This document shows, piece by piece, positions 11,001 through 22,198 of a stretch of 64,000 nucleotides of DNA (position 1 is its first letter; the number at the start of each line of letters is the position of its first letter). The translations under genes and the position numbers were made by a program. The DNA is from Microbotryum silenes-acaulis (taxonomy: Eukaryota > Basidiomycota > Microbotryomycetes > Microbotryales > Microbotryaceae): positions 310,001-374,000 of the forward strand of contig QPFY01000008.1 of the NCBI GenBank assembly GCA_003665825.1, in the 5' to 3' direction. The notes under the pieces were generated by a model. It was not told the origin of the DNA, ran no database searches, and saw nothing but the letters and a program-made list of their open reading frames with translations.

Positions 11001-11545
11001 GACGAGGAGGTGGTGGTGGCGGTTTGTTCAATGGAGAGATTGGCGAGGGTGGTAGAAGGGATCGAGAGGGGGAAAGGGAATTACAACGCAAGACTTCGGT
11101 ACCTGTTAGGGAGGGGATGTTCGTTCCGCCTTTCTTACCCAAGAAGAAGGAGACGATCACGACGACTTCGGAGGTCCCGTTCGATTTGACGCCTTCGAGA
11201 CCTAGGGCAGTTTCAACTTCGAATAAGGCGATGGGCGGCGGGAATGGTGGCCTTTTGGCAACTTCTTTGGCGAGGTCGAGTCGGAATTATTTCCCTGTTG
11301 TTCAAAACAATAACAGGAACGAACAGGGTCGAAGCGCGGACGCTACGACTTTAAGCGGGGACATGGACCTCGGACGAAGTGGTTCGATTCATAGGCCCGG
11401 AACGGGGACGACGAAGGACGCGAGGATCGCGGAGGATGAGAATGAGGATGAGGAGGATGAAGAGAGTTTCGTACCGCCGCATGAGATGGTCAAGGTTGGG
11501 AGGTCGGACGAGGAATTGTTGAGTCGGAGTGTGGATGATTATTGA
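8088..11545 (+). CDS. large intrinsically disordered protein of unknown function (1022 aa)
   Basis: Exons: 8088-8270, 8584-10213, 10290-11545; phases close. The first ~150 residues include the most ordered part (WTYASPDLNVLLYGQIID, then VTIHSTSTEQLLVSI and later SIVTVHFPLVSRQQYDHLV...LFHVLLDGPGF), which could be a small alpha/beta domain. A probable coiled coil follows (LSDQVERTNEQIVRLRKEQEAYTKRASLELDLLTTRIERA), with long Ser/Arg/Glu-rich disordered stretches and a (Pro-Gln) repeat encoded by (CCTCAG)8 at 9931-9978. The C-terminus is acidic and contains FVPPHEMVKV. The first intron (313 nt) is unusually long because it holds an 8-bp minisatellite. No family recognised. The exon order is well supported by frame, but the function is unknown. 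Confidence 0.75.
8373..8467. repeat. 8-bp minisatellite (GGAGACAT)n inside an intron
   Basis: About twelve head-to-tail copies of GGAGACAT, one carrying GGAGGCAT, occupy the first intron (8271-8583) of the orphan gene. Open frames reading METWRHGD across it are artefacts of the repeat, since three units make 24 bp. Confidence 0.92.
9931..9978 (+). repeat. (CCTCAG)8 coding hexanucleotide repeat, Pro-Gln
   Basis: Eight perfect CCTCAG units within exon 2 of the 8088-11545 gene encode (Pro-Gln)8. The unit is frame-neutral, so copy-number change would alter protein length only. Confidence 0.92.
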
Positions 11546-12914
11546 GTTGAGGGGGGGGGTTGAATAGATAAAAAAGAGGTGGTGTGTGTGTTTGGGCGGT
11601 GGAAAATTGATATACGAAGGTTCTTGTGTTTGTGAGATCTGATTTGTTCCTTTCGGGAGCCAACGTACGGGGTCCATGCTGAAAGTCCAAGGGTCATGGC
11701 TAGCCTCACGCGCTCAAGCCTCCTGTAACGCACGATATGGTGCAAAGGCCTTCGTCGCACAGTTGCCGGTACGGTGGAGGGCAAAGGTGGATAATCACTC
11801 CTGTGAGGCCCTTGCGTCGCACTTGTTCCCACCGTAGCTGTTGACTCCATCTCATGGGACGCGAATCAACTTGTCCGAAAACACGTCCGTTACATTCTTA
11901 CCTAGCTACCAGAGTGTCGTTCTTGGCAACCGGTATAGGATCCGGAGGGTAAGCGCGTCGTCGTGATGCGGCGGTACGGGGTGTCGTCGGTGTCCGTGGG
12001 CCTCCGAAACGTCAAAAAAGGGCTGGGCGTTGGGTCAATTGGGATTGCTGGAAGGATGCCGATTTGCTTGTTTGTTCGTTTTGTTCGTCCGTAGGTGAAA
12101 GCACACTTTCCTCGTGTTTTTAATGTTTCAAACGGGAGTTGGTAGTACCTATGCACCCTCCTGTTTGCTTACAATCTTGTGCGTTTTCAGTCGAAGGATC
12201 CGAGGTCGCCGTAATTGCACTAGGCTTGTCAGGGCCAGCAATTACTCGGACGACCGGGTGAACCGTGCATTCTGCTGCAAGGGGAACGAGTAGCGTTGCT
12301 CCAAAACCTCAAAAATTAAGAAACACTGTGTTACTTTTACCCGCTCTAGAGTAAAAGCGAGTACCTTTTCGAAGTATAGGTAACAGCCTAAATTAGCCCA
12401 CCGGGAGTCCGGGGGGGGACCCTTGCAAGGTAAATTCAGCACGGACGACGTGCGCGCCACACCTCCGTCAGGGCAACACCGCCAGCATTCCGCGAATCCG
12501 CCCTGGCAGTAGTGTCGAGATTCCAAGAGGCCCTCAAATCTGACCGTGTATAAAAGCTGCCTGGACCCCGACCTCTTTACGCACAGCTCTTGGGGATTTA
12601 TATTGCTGTTCGTCCTCTTTCCCTCTCTTCAGTTTTGGTTCGACTTGTTGTTCCTTCGATCTTCCGCTTTTCAGCCCCACTGCTCGATCTGTTCAACGAG
12701 CATCCTTTCCATCGACCCTGCCGCCCAGCAGATCTACAGAACGCCGATCAACACCCCAGGCACGCGTCGTCGTTGCGCGCTAGAAAACGCCGCGTGGATT
12801 CGCGCGCGCACCACCACGGCCTCCGCGTTCAGAGAACGTCGTCCCATTCCCACAAGGAAGCTCCATCCCCCCGCCCGCTCAGCGTGGACGACTAGATCCA
12901 ACTTTTAGGCAGTG
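11546..12914. other. intergenic region with the promoter of the downstream secreted protein
   Basis: No gene is supported in this 1.4 kb. The 3' part contains a TATA-like TATAAAAG at about 12548, followed by a pyrimidine-rich stretch (about 12590-12720), consistent with a promoter and long 5' leader of the gene starting at 12915. Open frames here lack splice partners or domains. Confidence 0.5.
12546..12556 (+). promoter_or_regulatory. TATA box-like element
   Basis: A GTATAAAAG motif lies about 365 bp before the ATG at 12915, with a CT-rich leader in between. It is the clearest TATA-like element I found in the window. The assignment is inference from motif and position. Confidence 0.4.
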
Positions 12915-15900
12915 ATGAAAACTGTCAAGTTGGGAATCGCTTCATGGTGGATTCTAAGTCAGGTTGGGAACGCCTTGGCTGCTCAACAGGGGCTGAGGGG
13001 CGTGAATGAGTCGAATGGGACGCTCGTCGCCGGCGAGGAGGCTTTGCGCGTTCAGTCGGTTCATCAACGACGCGACGCGGCTACTACTTTGAGCGATCGA
13101 CTACGACGTACTAGTCGTGTTCGATGGCTCCCTACTTTGGGGAAGAGACATGACCATCTTGCGAAAAGGGATACGAATGGATGTCAGGATGTTTGGGAAG
13201 ACTCGGAGACGAGTGTGCCGTGCGATTCGGATTGGGTCGCGTCGGCCGACAACGAACTCGAGGACTCGCGCGAAGTCGTCGTTCAACTTGGCGAGTCCGA
13301 GTCGGGCCTGACGGACGAGTCGGACGAGCCATACTCGGCCGCGGATGAAGGTCAGTGCTTTGTTTGTTGTGGCCTTTCAGTACATTAACTTCCACTAAGT
13401 CTTGAAACTGGAAATTTTCGAGATCCTACAGAAGTAGTCGATGAGGAAGATATTGACGCCCGAGGCGCGCAAGATGACCTAGGCGATGATGAAGTGGAAG
13501 GTGAGTCGAATGGTGTGACAGGATATGCCGACGATCATTGTTTCAGAGTATTTATTTCGACTTGATCTACCGGAAAGAATCAGAGATACGCGAGAGAAAG
13601 AAGAGAGCGGAGCAAGATAAGCGCGATGAGAAGAAGTTGCGCACAACGACCGCTCGGAGGAGGAGGACGACTCGCCGTACGACGTCACCTGGTCATCAGC
13701 TTGCTGCGGTGGAACGTAAGACGACGACTAAAAAGATGACTACTACGGCGGCTCGTCGGACGACGGTTGATCGACGGAAAACGATTGCGCCTCGCGCGAC
13801 GACAAAATCGCGCAGCCCGAGAATCAGGACCAACACTCGAGCTCGGACGGATGGCGTACGGAATCCCACGACCACTCCCCGGCGAGCGACAACTACCTCT
13901 CAGCGCCCGACGACGACGACGCCCAGGCGAACGACGACTACTTCTCGGCGGCCGACGACAACGAGTAGTCGACGGCCAACAACGACGAGTAGTCGACGGC
14001 CAACGACGACGAGTAGTCGACGGCCAACAACGACATCCATACGTCCACCGTCCACCGCACCGACGACGACGAAGCGTACAACGACCTCGAGTTCGACCAC
14101 TACATCCAAGTCGACCACCTCATCATCTTCTTCTTTTTCGAAGTCGACGACTTCAGCTTCCACCTCGACCACAACTTCTAGTCTGCCCGCTTCCACGCAG
14201 GGCGCCGGCAATTCGTCCTCCGGCACCAATTCGACCCTCCCTGGCCCGGGCAAGGTGACGCTCAACTGCACGACCATCATCTCCTTTGTCAACAACACCA
14301 CACCTGTTTCGAATGCGACCCTGGCCACGAATGGAACGGCGATGAACGGGACTGATGTCAACCCCGTCGGTGCAAACGTGACGGTCTGCGTGCCGATCAC
14401 GAACCCCACTACGAACGTAACCATCCCACCCGTCGTGGTCCCGAGGTACCCTTGCAACTCGACGAACAGAGTCCCATCCAGCTTCGACGGGACCGTTGCT
14501 GGATTCGACATGACCTGCAAAGTACGGTATTGTGACCCCAACGACCGATACGTGGATACGATTTGGAGTGGTACCGATGGCAACGTAACACGGTTGGAGA
14601 TTGAGAGTGCTCTCGGCTTACTGGCCAAGATCCCGCCGGTATTGGCCAACGGAATCGGAAATGTGCTCGCCAATGGTTACCTCGGTGAAGCCTGCAGGGC
14701 GGCAGGGCAGATGTACCAGGTCACAGGAGACCGACGTGCTTTGGACTTGGCGTTGCAGATGGCCGAAAAGTAAGCTGGCAAGCTCCTCGAATGAGTCGCA
14801 GAAATACTCGTGCTGATGTTCTGGATTTCGTTCGTCACAGCATGCATTTCCTTCAGAACGATCCTGTGAACGGTACGGTAATGTGGACCGGTCTCCGTGA
14901 CCCCGTCTGGCCTACAGGTGTACGTACCACTTTTCCTGACCCTGTGATTGTGCGCAGCGATTTCGATCGCCAATTTCCACACGTACTCCCGGCTCACGCT
15001 GAAACAATTCCTCCTCTATCATTCCAGCCCCCGACGCCAAATAGCAGAGCCAAGTTGCAATACGCTGGCAGTGAGAACGGCTACATCGTCGCGAACATGT
15101 CAGTTCTGTTACGCGACGTAATCTGTGCACGACCTACAGGAGACTGATCATGTCCTTTGGTGGCTGCTTGTTGTTCATAGGGTCCTTCCGGCCCTGTACA
15201 TTCTCAAACAGCCGTGCCTTTGGGACATGACACCCACTCGAGTCGGTGGATGGACAGGCCCATCAAAGTTCAACGGCAACGTAACGTATCTCGACCGTGC
15301 TAGAGGACTCATCGCCGCGGGGCGACTGTGAGTTGCTTGCCGGAGCCCAGCCAATATTGTGCCTGACGAAGCTGATGCTCGCTCGTTGTCCGCTCATAGT
15401 ACATATGACGCATACTTTCTACCCTGGTTCTTCGACAAGACGGGCAACGTGATTCAGCCGAACGATCCTCGATGGAGCCAAGTCGGAGATGCGGGTAGCA
15501 CCAACGGGGCCGGGATGCCGATGGCTTTCAATAGACGAGCGTTGCTCCTAGATGGGATGTCGAAACTCGCCTCCGCGTACGAGCACCCGATGTTGTTCAA
15601 CCCGTCCGTAACGGCATCCTACGACCAACTCATCAAAGTGAATCTCAGAACGTTCGTCAACGATATGGAGCCGACGAGAACGCTCAATGGCACGCTTCCC
15701 TCCTACGATTGGGACTACGTCGTCGGTAGGAACAATACGGAGGAGGTTCGAGGTATTCATGGCTGGTTCGACGTGTATTGGTTCTTCATAGCATGGCAAC
15801 GCAACGCCGATTACTACAACATGACGACGAGTCTCATGACTTCTCTCGCGAATACGATGCAATACACCATCTATCAAGGCAACAGTTAGTTCAGAAACTA

Positions 15901-16396
15901 TGCTATGGCGCCGGAGGTACTTTCGCTGACGCGGAAATGTCTCCGTTGCCCCTAGACACCTTCTCCGCCTACGTCGACGGGCATTCCACTGCAGCAGATC
16001 CTGCTGTCACGGTTCTCTCTGGCGGTGAGTCTCCGTAGCGCAGAGATTTTCTGGGCGCTCTTGGTGCAAGCTGCGGTTGCTGATCTTGGATGTCATCATG
16101 CTGCTTTAGGCTGGGCATACTATGCGTACTGGCTTCCGGGATGGTTCGGTACGGTCGCAAGTGCCAACTCGGTCAACTTCATGAAGGTACCAATGTACTC
16201 TATCCCCCTCATCTGGATCAAGAACGCTATCGCGACCAACAACTGGCTCACAGGGGTCGAGACCATGAGTGATCGGACCATCATACTACCTCTGCCTTTC
16301 CCCCGTCCCACGGCCACCTCTACTACCGCACACCCCACGTCCACGACTTCGACCAGCACCTCCTCGAAGCCGAGCACCTCGACCACCAGCATGTGA
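12915..16396 (+). CDS. secreted protein: Ser/Thr/Arg-rich linker plus helical (toroid-like) domain (about 936 aa)
   Basis: Exons: 12915-13350, 13432-13500, about 13578-14769, 14841-14917, about 15050-15098, 15181-15327, 15400-15884, 15956-16024, 16110-16396. The N-terminus is a signal peptide (GIASWWILSQVGNALA). An acidic segment follows, then about 200 residues of Arg/Thr/Ser-rich linker containing a 24-bp tandem repeat, then a folded region from about VVPRYPCNSTNR. That region has N-glycosylation sites, repeated helix-like blocks (ESALGLLAKIPPVLANG, GEACRAAGQMYQVTGDRRALDLALQMAEK, FNRRALLLDGMSKLASAYEH) and aromatic loops (SYDWDYVVG, HGWFDVYWFFIAWQ, WAYYAYWLPGWFG). The pattern resembles an (alpha/alpha) barrel of a secreted glycosidase or polysaccharide lyase, but the family was not recognised. 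It ends in a mucin-like Ser/Thr tail. Starts of exons 3 and 5 are tentative. Confidence 0.68.
13935..14035 (+). repeat. 24-bp coding tandem repeat (RRPTTTSS)
   Basis: About four copies of a 24-bp unit encode the 8-residue Arg-Arg-Pro-Thr-Thr-Thr-Ser-Ser motif in the linker of the secreted protein. The units are nearly identical at DNA level, indicating recent expansion. Confidence 0.85.
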
Positions 16397-17022
16397 ACAT
16401 CAAAGACGAGCAGCTCGACATCGACGTCAACGTAGAGTACTACGCCTACCACTACTGGTACGGCGGGAAGTTAAACCTCGACCAGCTCGTCAACCTCCAG
16501 CTCCAGCTCTGCGAGTACTAGCAGCAGTGCTGCTCTGACGAATGCCCCTGCTTCTCCATAGTCCGACTCGGATACGGGTGGCCTCGCGTTCCAGTCATAG
16601 AAATTTCAAGTGATCGAACATAGAACCATGTACTCTTTCAGGGATCTGTATTGGGACTTATCTTAGAGACATAGGAAATCCCTACCATTAAGTTTAGTTT
16701 AGAACGTTGTCATGCAAGATACCTACATTTGTGCCGCTCATGAGCTTTGGTACTGCCCCAGAAGAATCTGCGGCCCCTGTCTCCTCCCACGGGTTCATCG
16801 CCATTGCGCGCGGTGCTAATCCATGAGAGACGCTCTCACGATCCGAATGATGACCCGACAGGGCGAGGGAGAGGTAGGATCCAATAGTAGGTTACATTTA
16901 GTGTAGTAGTTCAACAGCCTAACCAACTTAGGTAAACGGTAACTCATGATGCCCAAAAACTGCAAAGAAAATCCCTATAAAACAAAACCCGACAACACAC
17001 TTCAGAACGGCCGCCTCGTCGT
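16397..17022. other. 3' region with apparent relic of a longer Ser/Thr tail
   Basis: Immediately after the TGA at 16394-16396 the same frame keeps coding Ser/Thr-rich sequence for about 55 codons, broken by TAG (16433) and TAA (16472) before another TAG. From about 16600 to 17022 no gene is seen; the region separates two genes facing each other. Confidence 0.5.
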
Positions 17023-18961
17023 TTAGACACCCCTCGCGAGCTCATCAATGGGTGCCATGACCTGAACGGTGTTGGTTCTCGCAACACCCGCAGCGGCGCT
17101 AGCGTACCCAGCGTGCTCGACGTGCGAAACGGAGCCGACCTCACCCTTCTCGTTCGCCAAAACGGCGCGCTCGGCGTCGGTCATCTCGGCGACACCAAAG
17201 AGGTCGTCCATGGCTTCGAGAGGCAAGCCCTTGGTCTCGGGTACGAGGAAGAAGACGAAGGGACCGGCGGTGATGAAGATGGCCGCGAACGGGAAGTAGG
17301 CCTTGCCACCGAGGTTGGTCAAAGCCACGGGCATGATGCGGACGACGGCAAAGGTGCAGAGCCATTGCCACATGAGGCAGAACGTCATCGAGACCGTCTT
17401 GAAGCGCATGGTGAAGATCTCGGAAACGAGCGTGAGCGGAACTGAGTTGTAACCGAAGCAGTAGATAGAGGCGTAGAGGAAGATGGCGACGATGGCCGAG
17501 TAGTCTCCAGGGCGAGTGCCGGTGGCGTCGGCGGGACGGGGGCCGGCACCGGTGAGGTAACCACCCATGTAGAAGAGGCAGAGGGCGCCAGCGGTCGAGC
17601 CGAAGATCAAAGGGCGGCGACGACCAATTCGATCAACGACGAACAGCCCAAAGATGACGGTGCAGATGAACTTGACTGAGCCATAGACACCGGTAGCAAG
17701 GAGAGAGTTGGACGTTCCCTTGAAGCCAAGTTGCTCGAAAATGCGGGGCGAGTAGTAGTTGACGGCCTGGACACCGGAGAAGGTCTTGAAGAAGAGCAAA
17801 GACATGGCAAGGAACAGACGGTAGCTGTGACCTCTGGATCGGAAGAGCTGCTTGATCAAGTCGAAGGTCGTGTCGTCGCCTCGGATCATCTTCTCGGCTT
17901 CGGCTTGAGCGCGGGTCTGAGTCAACTCCCATTGGAGGTATTCGTGGTCGCGCGGGAGACGGCGGAGGCGCACGAGGACGGCTTCGGCCTCGTCGAATCG
18001 GCCCTTGTCCATGAGGAAGCGAGGAGTCTCGGGAAGGAAAAACCTGAGCAGAAGAAGATCCAAGACTTAAAATTCAGCGGGTGTCCGCAAGGTGGGTCAG
18101 CTTGTGACTTACATGCCGAGACCTAGGAGAGCAGCGGGGGCGAGCTGGAGCAGTACGGGGATTCGCCATTGCCAGTGGTTGGAAGGGAAGGTGCGGAAGA
18201 GCAAAAAGTTGATCCAGAAGCCGCCGAGGGTGCCGACCTGAATACCCATATCATAGAAACCGATGAGTCGACCACGGATCGGCGCGGGCGCGAATTCGGA
18301 GAGGTAGACGGGGATGACAAGTGAAGAGACACCGATGGCGAGACCACCCAAGAAGCGACCGGCCATCATGACACCGACATTGCCGTTTGCGACCGCTTGG
18401 ACAATGGCAGAGACGATGAAGATGATGTTGGAGATGATGATGGACCACTTGCGACCGAGCGTGTTGGTGATGGGCAATTGGAACGCGGCACCGAAGAAAG
18501 AACCACCCTGGAAGAGCGAGACGAGGTTCGCCGAGATCGCATCCCGCTCCTTGGGCGATTTGGAGAGGGTGCCGAAGTCGCGTCGGAAAGATGTGAGGGC
18601 GATCGTTCCACCGAAAAATCCGGTGTCGTAGCTGGTGGACCGCAAAGACAGCGAGAGAAAATCAGCCATTGCCCGAGCAGCCCCGGACGGTTGAGATTTT
18701 TTTAGCGCGAAATAGTGAAGCTCACCCGTAGGCAACGGCACCCATGCAGATAGTGATGCCGATCAAGTAGACCAAAGCGTTGTTGACTTCCTTGGGGGCC
18801 GGGGGAGCGTTGAGCTTGGCGACAGTCCTCGCGTGCGCGTCGGCGACATTGGACGAGAGAGTATACGAGCGCTTAGGACCGCTCTTGCTGGCTTGGGCAA
18901 CAGAGACCTCGCTCGACTCGTACTTGGCGAGAGAGTCGCCATCGGTGCCTTGATAGACCAT
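17023..18961 (-). CDS. MFS sugar/quinate permease (591 aa)
   Basis: Minus-strand exons: 18961-18726, 18631-18113, 18043-17023; phases close. This is a typical 12-TM sugar porter. The first helix is LVYLIGITICMGAVAYGYDTGFFGG, followed by LGRKW, then RFLGGLAIGVSSLVIPVYLSEFAPAPIRGRLIG. PETPRFLMDKGR sits at the central loop, with GVQAVNYYSPRIF, DRIGRRRPL and VPETKGLPLEAMDDLF. The GVQAVNYYSPRIF block and overall length match fungal quinate permeases (Qa-y/QutD) rather than hexose carriers, but the substrate is not certain. I chose the ATG at 18961 although the frame is open upstream, because the usual cytosolic N-terminus follows it. It sits in the plasma membrane. No quinate catabolic genes lie nearby. 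Confidence 0.9.
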
Positions 18962-20168
18962 GTCGAAGGCGGTATGAGAAAAGTGCTGAGAGGTTGAGGC
19001 GGCGAGAGAAATTATTGAGCCGAAGCGAGCGAGAATGGAGAAGTCGAAAGGAGGACTCGGGCAGGGGTCTCGGCGAGGAAGCTCAGGATCAAAGGACCTG
19101 AAGAACCAGAAGGACTTTGGCTGGTTGGCAAGAAGTGTCGAGTAAGAGGGAGAGGGAGTGAGAAAACTGGAGTGGAATATGGGGAATCCCACGGGGGTAC
19201 CCCAAGATCGCTGCTTTGTGTGTTCTGGAGCTCGACTTGGGATGTACGGCCAACTGGCATCCGATCAGTTTCGCTGTCCGCGGGGGAGGAGCTGAGGAGT
19301 GCGACCGATCGGGCCGTTCTGCGCCGTTGCCCCGCGCGAAAACAAGTCCTATCTCCACCGCTCCAGGGCGTCTGAGGTGCTGTGATTGTGCCCAAAATTC
19401 CTGTGATCTGGTAGCAATATCACTTGATTTAAAGAGCTGTTTTTCGAACACAAAAACGCGTTACAGACACCAGGAGAAATCCATCACCTTGCACCATGCC
19501 GTTTTGTGTCCGCGCCGAAAAGGCCCAGTTCTTCGCGTACTCGCCCAATTGCCAAGCTTTTCGCTTCAAGACGTGTGGGGGGCCGCCTCGGGGCGGCGGA
19601 GGTGCGTGGCGGGCGACTCGACGAAGATGCGGCCGATTCTCATTGGCTTGGCGCCTTTCAAAGGTCGGTGTACGCCTGCAGCTCTCTTTCTTTGGCCTAG
19701 GGGTCTTGTACAGTGGAGATGGATCGCTGGATCGCACCGTTCGGACGGAAGCCCCGATGCCGCCGCACTTGAATTACCCTCGTCAGGGGGTCCAATCTAT
19801 GTTCGCGCATCGAACGGCGTGGAGAGAGCTGGGTTTGCGATCGACTCGAACCATGCACGATGAGTACCGCCAAGGCATCAAAAACGTTACGCAGACAGCA
19901 GTCCGACAGGAAGTGCCGCACCGCCGAATCAGCGTGAAACCACCCTGGATCGACCGCGACGGCAACGACAGGCAAGTTATACTTTGGATTAGAGGCTCTC
20001 GTATGGATAAGATGGGGAAAAAAGTGCTTGTGTCGTCTATCTTGTATTGGCACAACATCTTGTAAACGATCAAATGCCAAAGTACCAGTTCATGCGCTCC
20101 GGCTCCTTTCCGCTCCGTCTCGATTCGATTCCATCAGAGCGACCTACGTGCTCGCCAATGCCTTGCAC
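18962..20168. other. intergenic, no gene seen
   Basis: This 1.2 kb lies between the permease start and the MSP1 stop. Open frames on both strands (for example 19496-20065) are long but lack domain signal, splice logic or signal peptide. The right part should be the MSP1 3' flank and the left part the permease promoter. Confidence 0.5.
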
Positions 20169-22113
20169 TTAGTCCAAACCCTCCGGTTCGGTCGCATATC
20201 TCCCGTTTTCAGGTTGATCGGGTTGGAGGAAATCGCCGTTGAGCAGAGGTCGGATCTTAAAGTTGCCTTGCTTGATCTTCTCCAAATCGACCTGCCCGCC
20301 TACGGAGTGACTTCGCATGTGATCCCGCACGGGAACCATGGCGGCGTTGCGGCAGGCTTCTTTGAGGTCCGAGCCGGATAGACCGTCGGTTCGTCGTACG
20401 AGCGAGTCCATCGAGAATGAAGGGTCGAGCTTAATGTCTCGGAGCATCTGTGGTTGACGAGGGTAGGAAAGGGCGCGACTGGGTCAGCTTCAGCGACGCA
20501 TGGAGCCGGGAGCGGTCGGCTCGTACTCTGCACACAGAGTATGGTTGGGACTGACTAGAGTGAGGATGTTGCGTCGCTGTTGAGAGTCCGGGAGTTTGAT
20601 CGAGAAGCGTTTGGGCATGCGTCGCAAGATGGCGGCGTCAATGTCGTTTGGTCGGTTCGTTGCACCCAACACGAGGATACGAGTATCGTTACCCGTTGCC
20701 AACCCATCCCACATACTGTACAGAGGCGAGCAGTACTTCACAGAGTCAGTGGCCAGTACAACGGTACCACGAGGCGGCAGTGACTGCCCAAATCGTACCT
20801 CATGAATTCGGCCTTCATCATGCCTGTGACCTCGTGGTCGCTCGATCTCCGTTCCCGCATAAAGGAATCGATCTCGTCGATGAAGATGATACTCGGTTGC
20901 AGCTTCTTGGCCAGCGAAAAGAGCGCGGCGACGAGCTTGTTGGATTCGCCGAACCACTTGTCGGTCAGGGTCGAGACGTGCATGTTGATGAAGGTCGCGC
21001 CCGACTCCTTGGCCAGCGCCTTGGCGAGCATCGTCTTGCCGCATCCTGGAGGACCGTAAAGTAGGACGCCTTTGGGTGGGCCGAAGAGACCAGCGGCCGA
21101 CTCGAAGACCTGAGGGTAACACAGCGGGAAGATGACGGCCTCGCGTAATTGAGAGATGATGGGCTCCAAACCGCCAATGTCTGTGAATTAAAGTGCACGT
21201 TCAATGGTCAGTAACTGGTCTTTGATGTCGGTGAGCTCTCTCTCTAGTTTTGCGTTGCACCAAGTAACCGACGATGACCGGCGACTAAGCGACCGGGCCG
21301 ATATCGATAGCGCCGACCTGAACCTGATCGACCAGTGACGCGTCAAATGCCGAGACAGCTCTGCACTGACCTTTGAAAGTGACGTTGATCTCTGATGGGT
21401 GAACGACCTCTCCGGCAATGATCTCCTCGTGTTCTGTGAGGTCCAAGGTGGAGAGATCGAGTCCGAGCTTGGAGAGCGCCTTCTTGGACTTGTCTTTGGC
21501 CTCTTTGCGCTTGGTCGATTGCGGATCCATCGACGACATGACCGCCTGTGCGTAAGCGCGGGGCACCTGCATCAGTACGCGTGTGCGTTGTCGAGACTGG
21601 GTCGGGTTGCACCCACCTTGAATGCGGCGTAGAACAGCACCTGCGACACGGCGAACAGTGCCACGTCCTGCACGATCTTGCGCGTCCTGTCATCGTCACA
21701 CGCCACTTGGCCACTTGGGTCAGTCACGTGGCCTACTCATCACCTCTCGAGCTTCGAAATGGGTACCTACTGTGGTGAGATGGCCATGATGCGTAATTTG
21801 GGTCGGTGGTTCGAGTCGGAAATGCACCAGAGACCGAACGCTCTCAGCGGCGTGATTCGGGGCGGCGTGCTGGCTGCGAATCGTCCATTTATGTTTGCGA
21901 ATTTCCCGCCATGATAACAGTTTCACGCGGTAATCGTTGTAATGGGCGCGACGACTCACCCGCCTGTGGCCCGGCCGCGGCATTCGGGCACTCGGGCGCT
22001 CCGGCACTAATTGTCGCAGCAGGAGCGGACGGCTCGGATCCGGGCGCAAGTCCCTTTGTATCATCGTCGGGCTTTGTGACAGACGCTATGATGCATTGCA
22101 CCGACTTTGGCAT
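20169..22113 (-). CDS. MSP1: Msp1/ATAD1-type outer mitochondrial membrane AAA ATPase (428 aa)
   Basis: Minus-strand exons: 22113-21960, 21732-21617, 21566-21371, 21180-20799, 20715-20556, 20447-20169; phases close. After a short N-terminal region comes one membrane helix ([19 protein letters not shown]) and a linker. The AAA module follows: [20 protein letters not shown], Walker A GPPGCGKT, pore-loop region [18 protein letters not shown], Walker [30 protein letters not shown] (sensor and arginine finger) and a C-terminal lid ending in a helical segment. The family extracts mislocalised tail-anchored proteins from mitochondria and peroxisomes. The first exon and its junction (acceptor before 21732) are less certain than the rest. 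It starts 85 bp from the divergent ABC transporter. Confidence 0.93.
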
Positions 22114-22198
22114 CGTTTCTGACTGCCAACCACCTATCCTTCCTCACTACTCAACACCAAGCTGTGATACCGCCCCTCGCCCCATCTCCTGCTTCATC

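Noticed and set aside
13767..14673. Large open frames on both strands over the secreted protein linker
   Set aside because: They arise from CGA/GAC triplet repeats that keep several frames open; only one frame joins the flanking exons.
19496..20065. 189-codon plus-strand frame between the permease and MSP1
   Set aside because: No domain, no signal peptide, and overlapping frames of equal length on the other strand.
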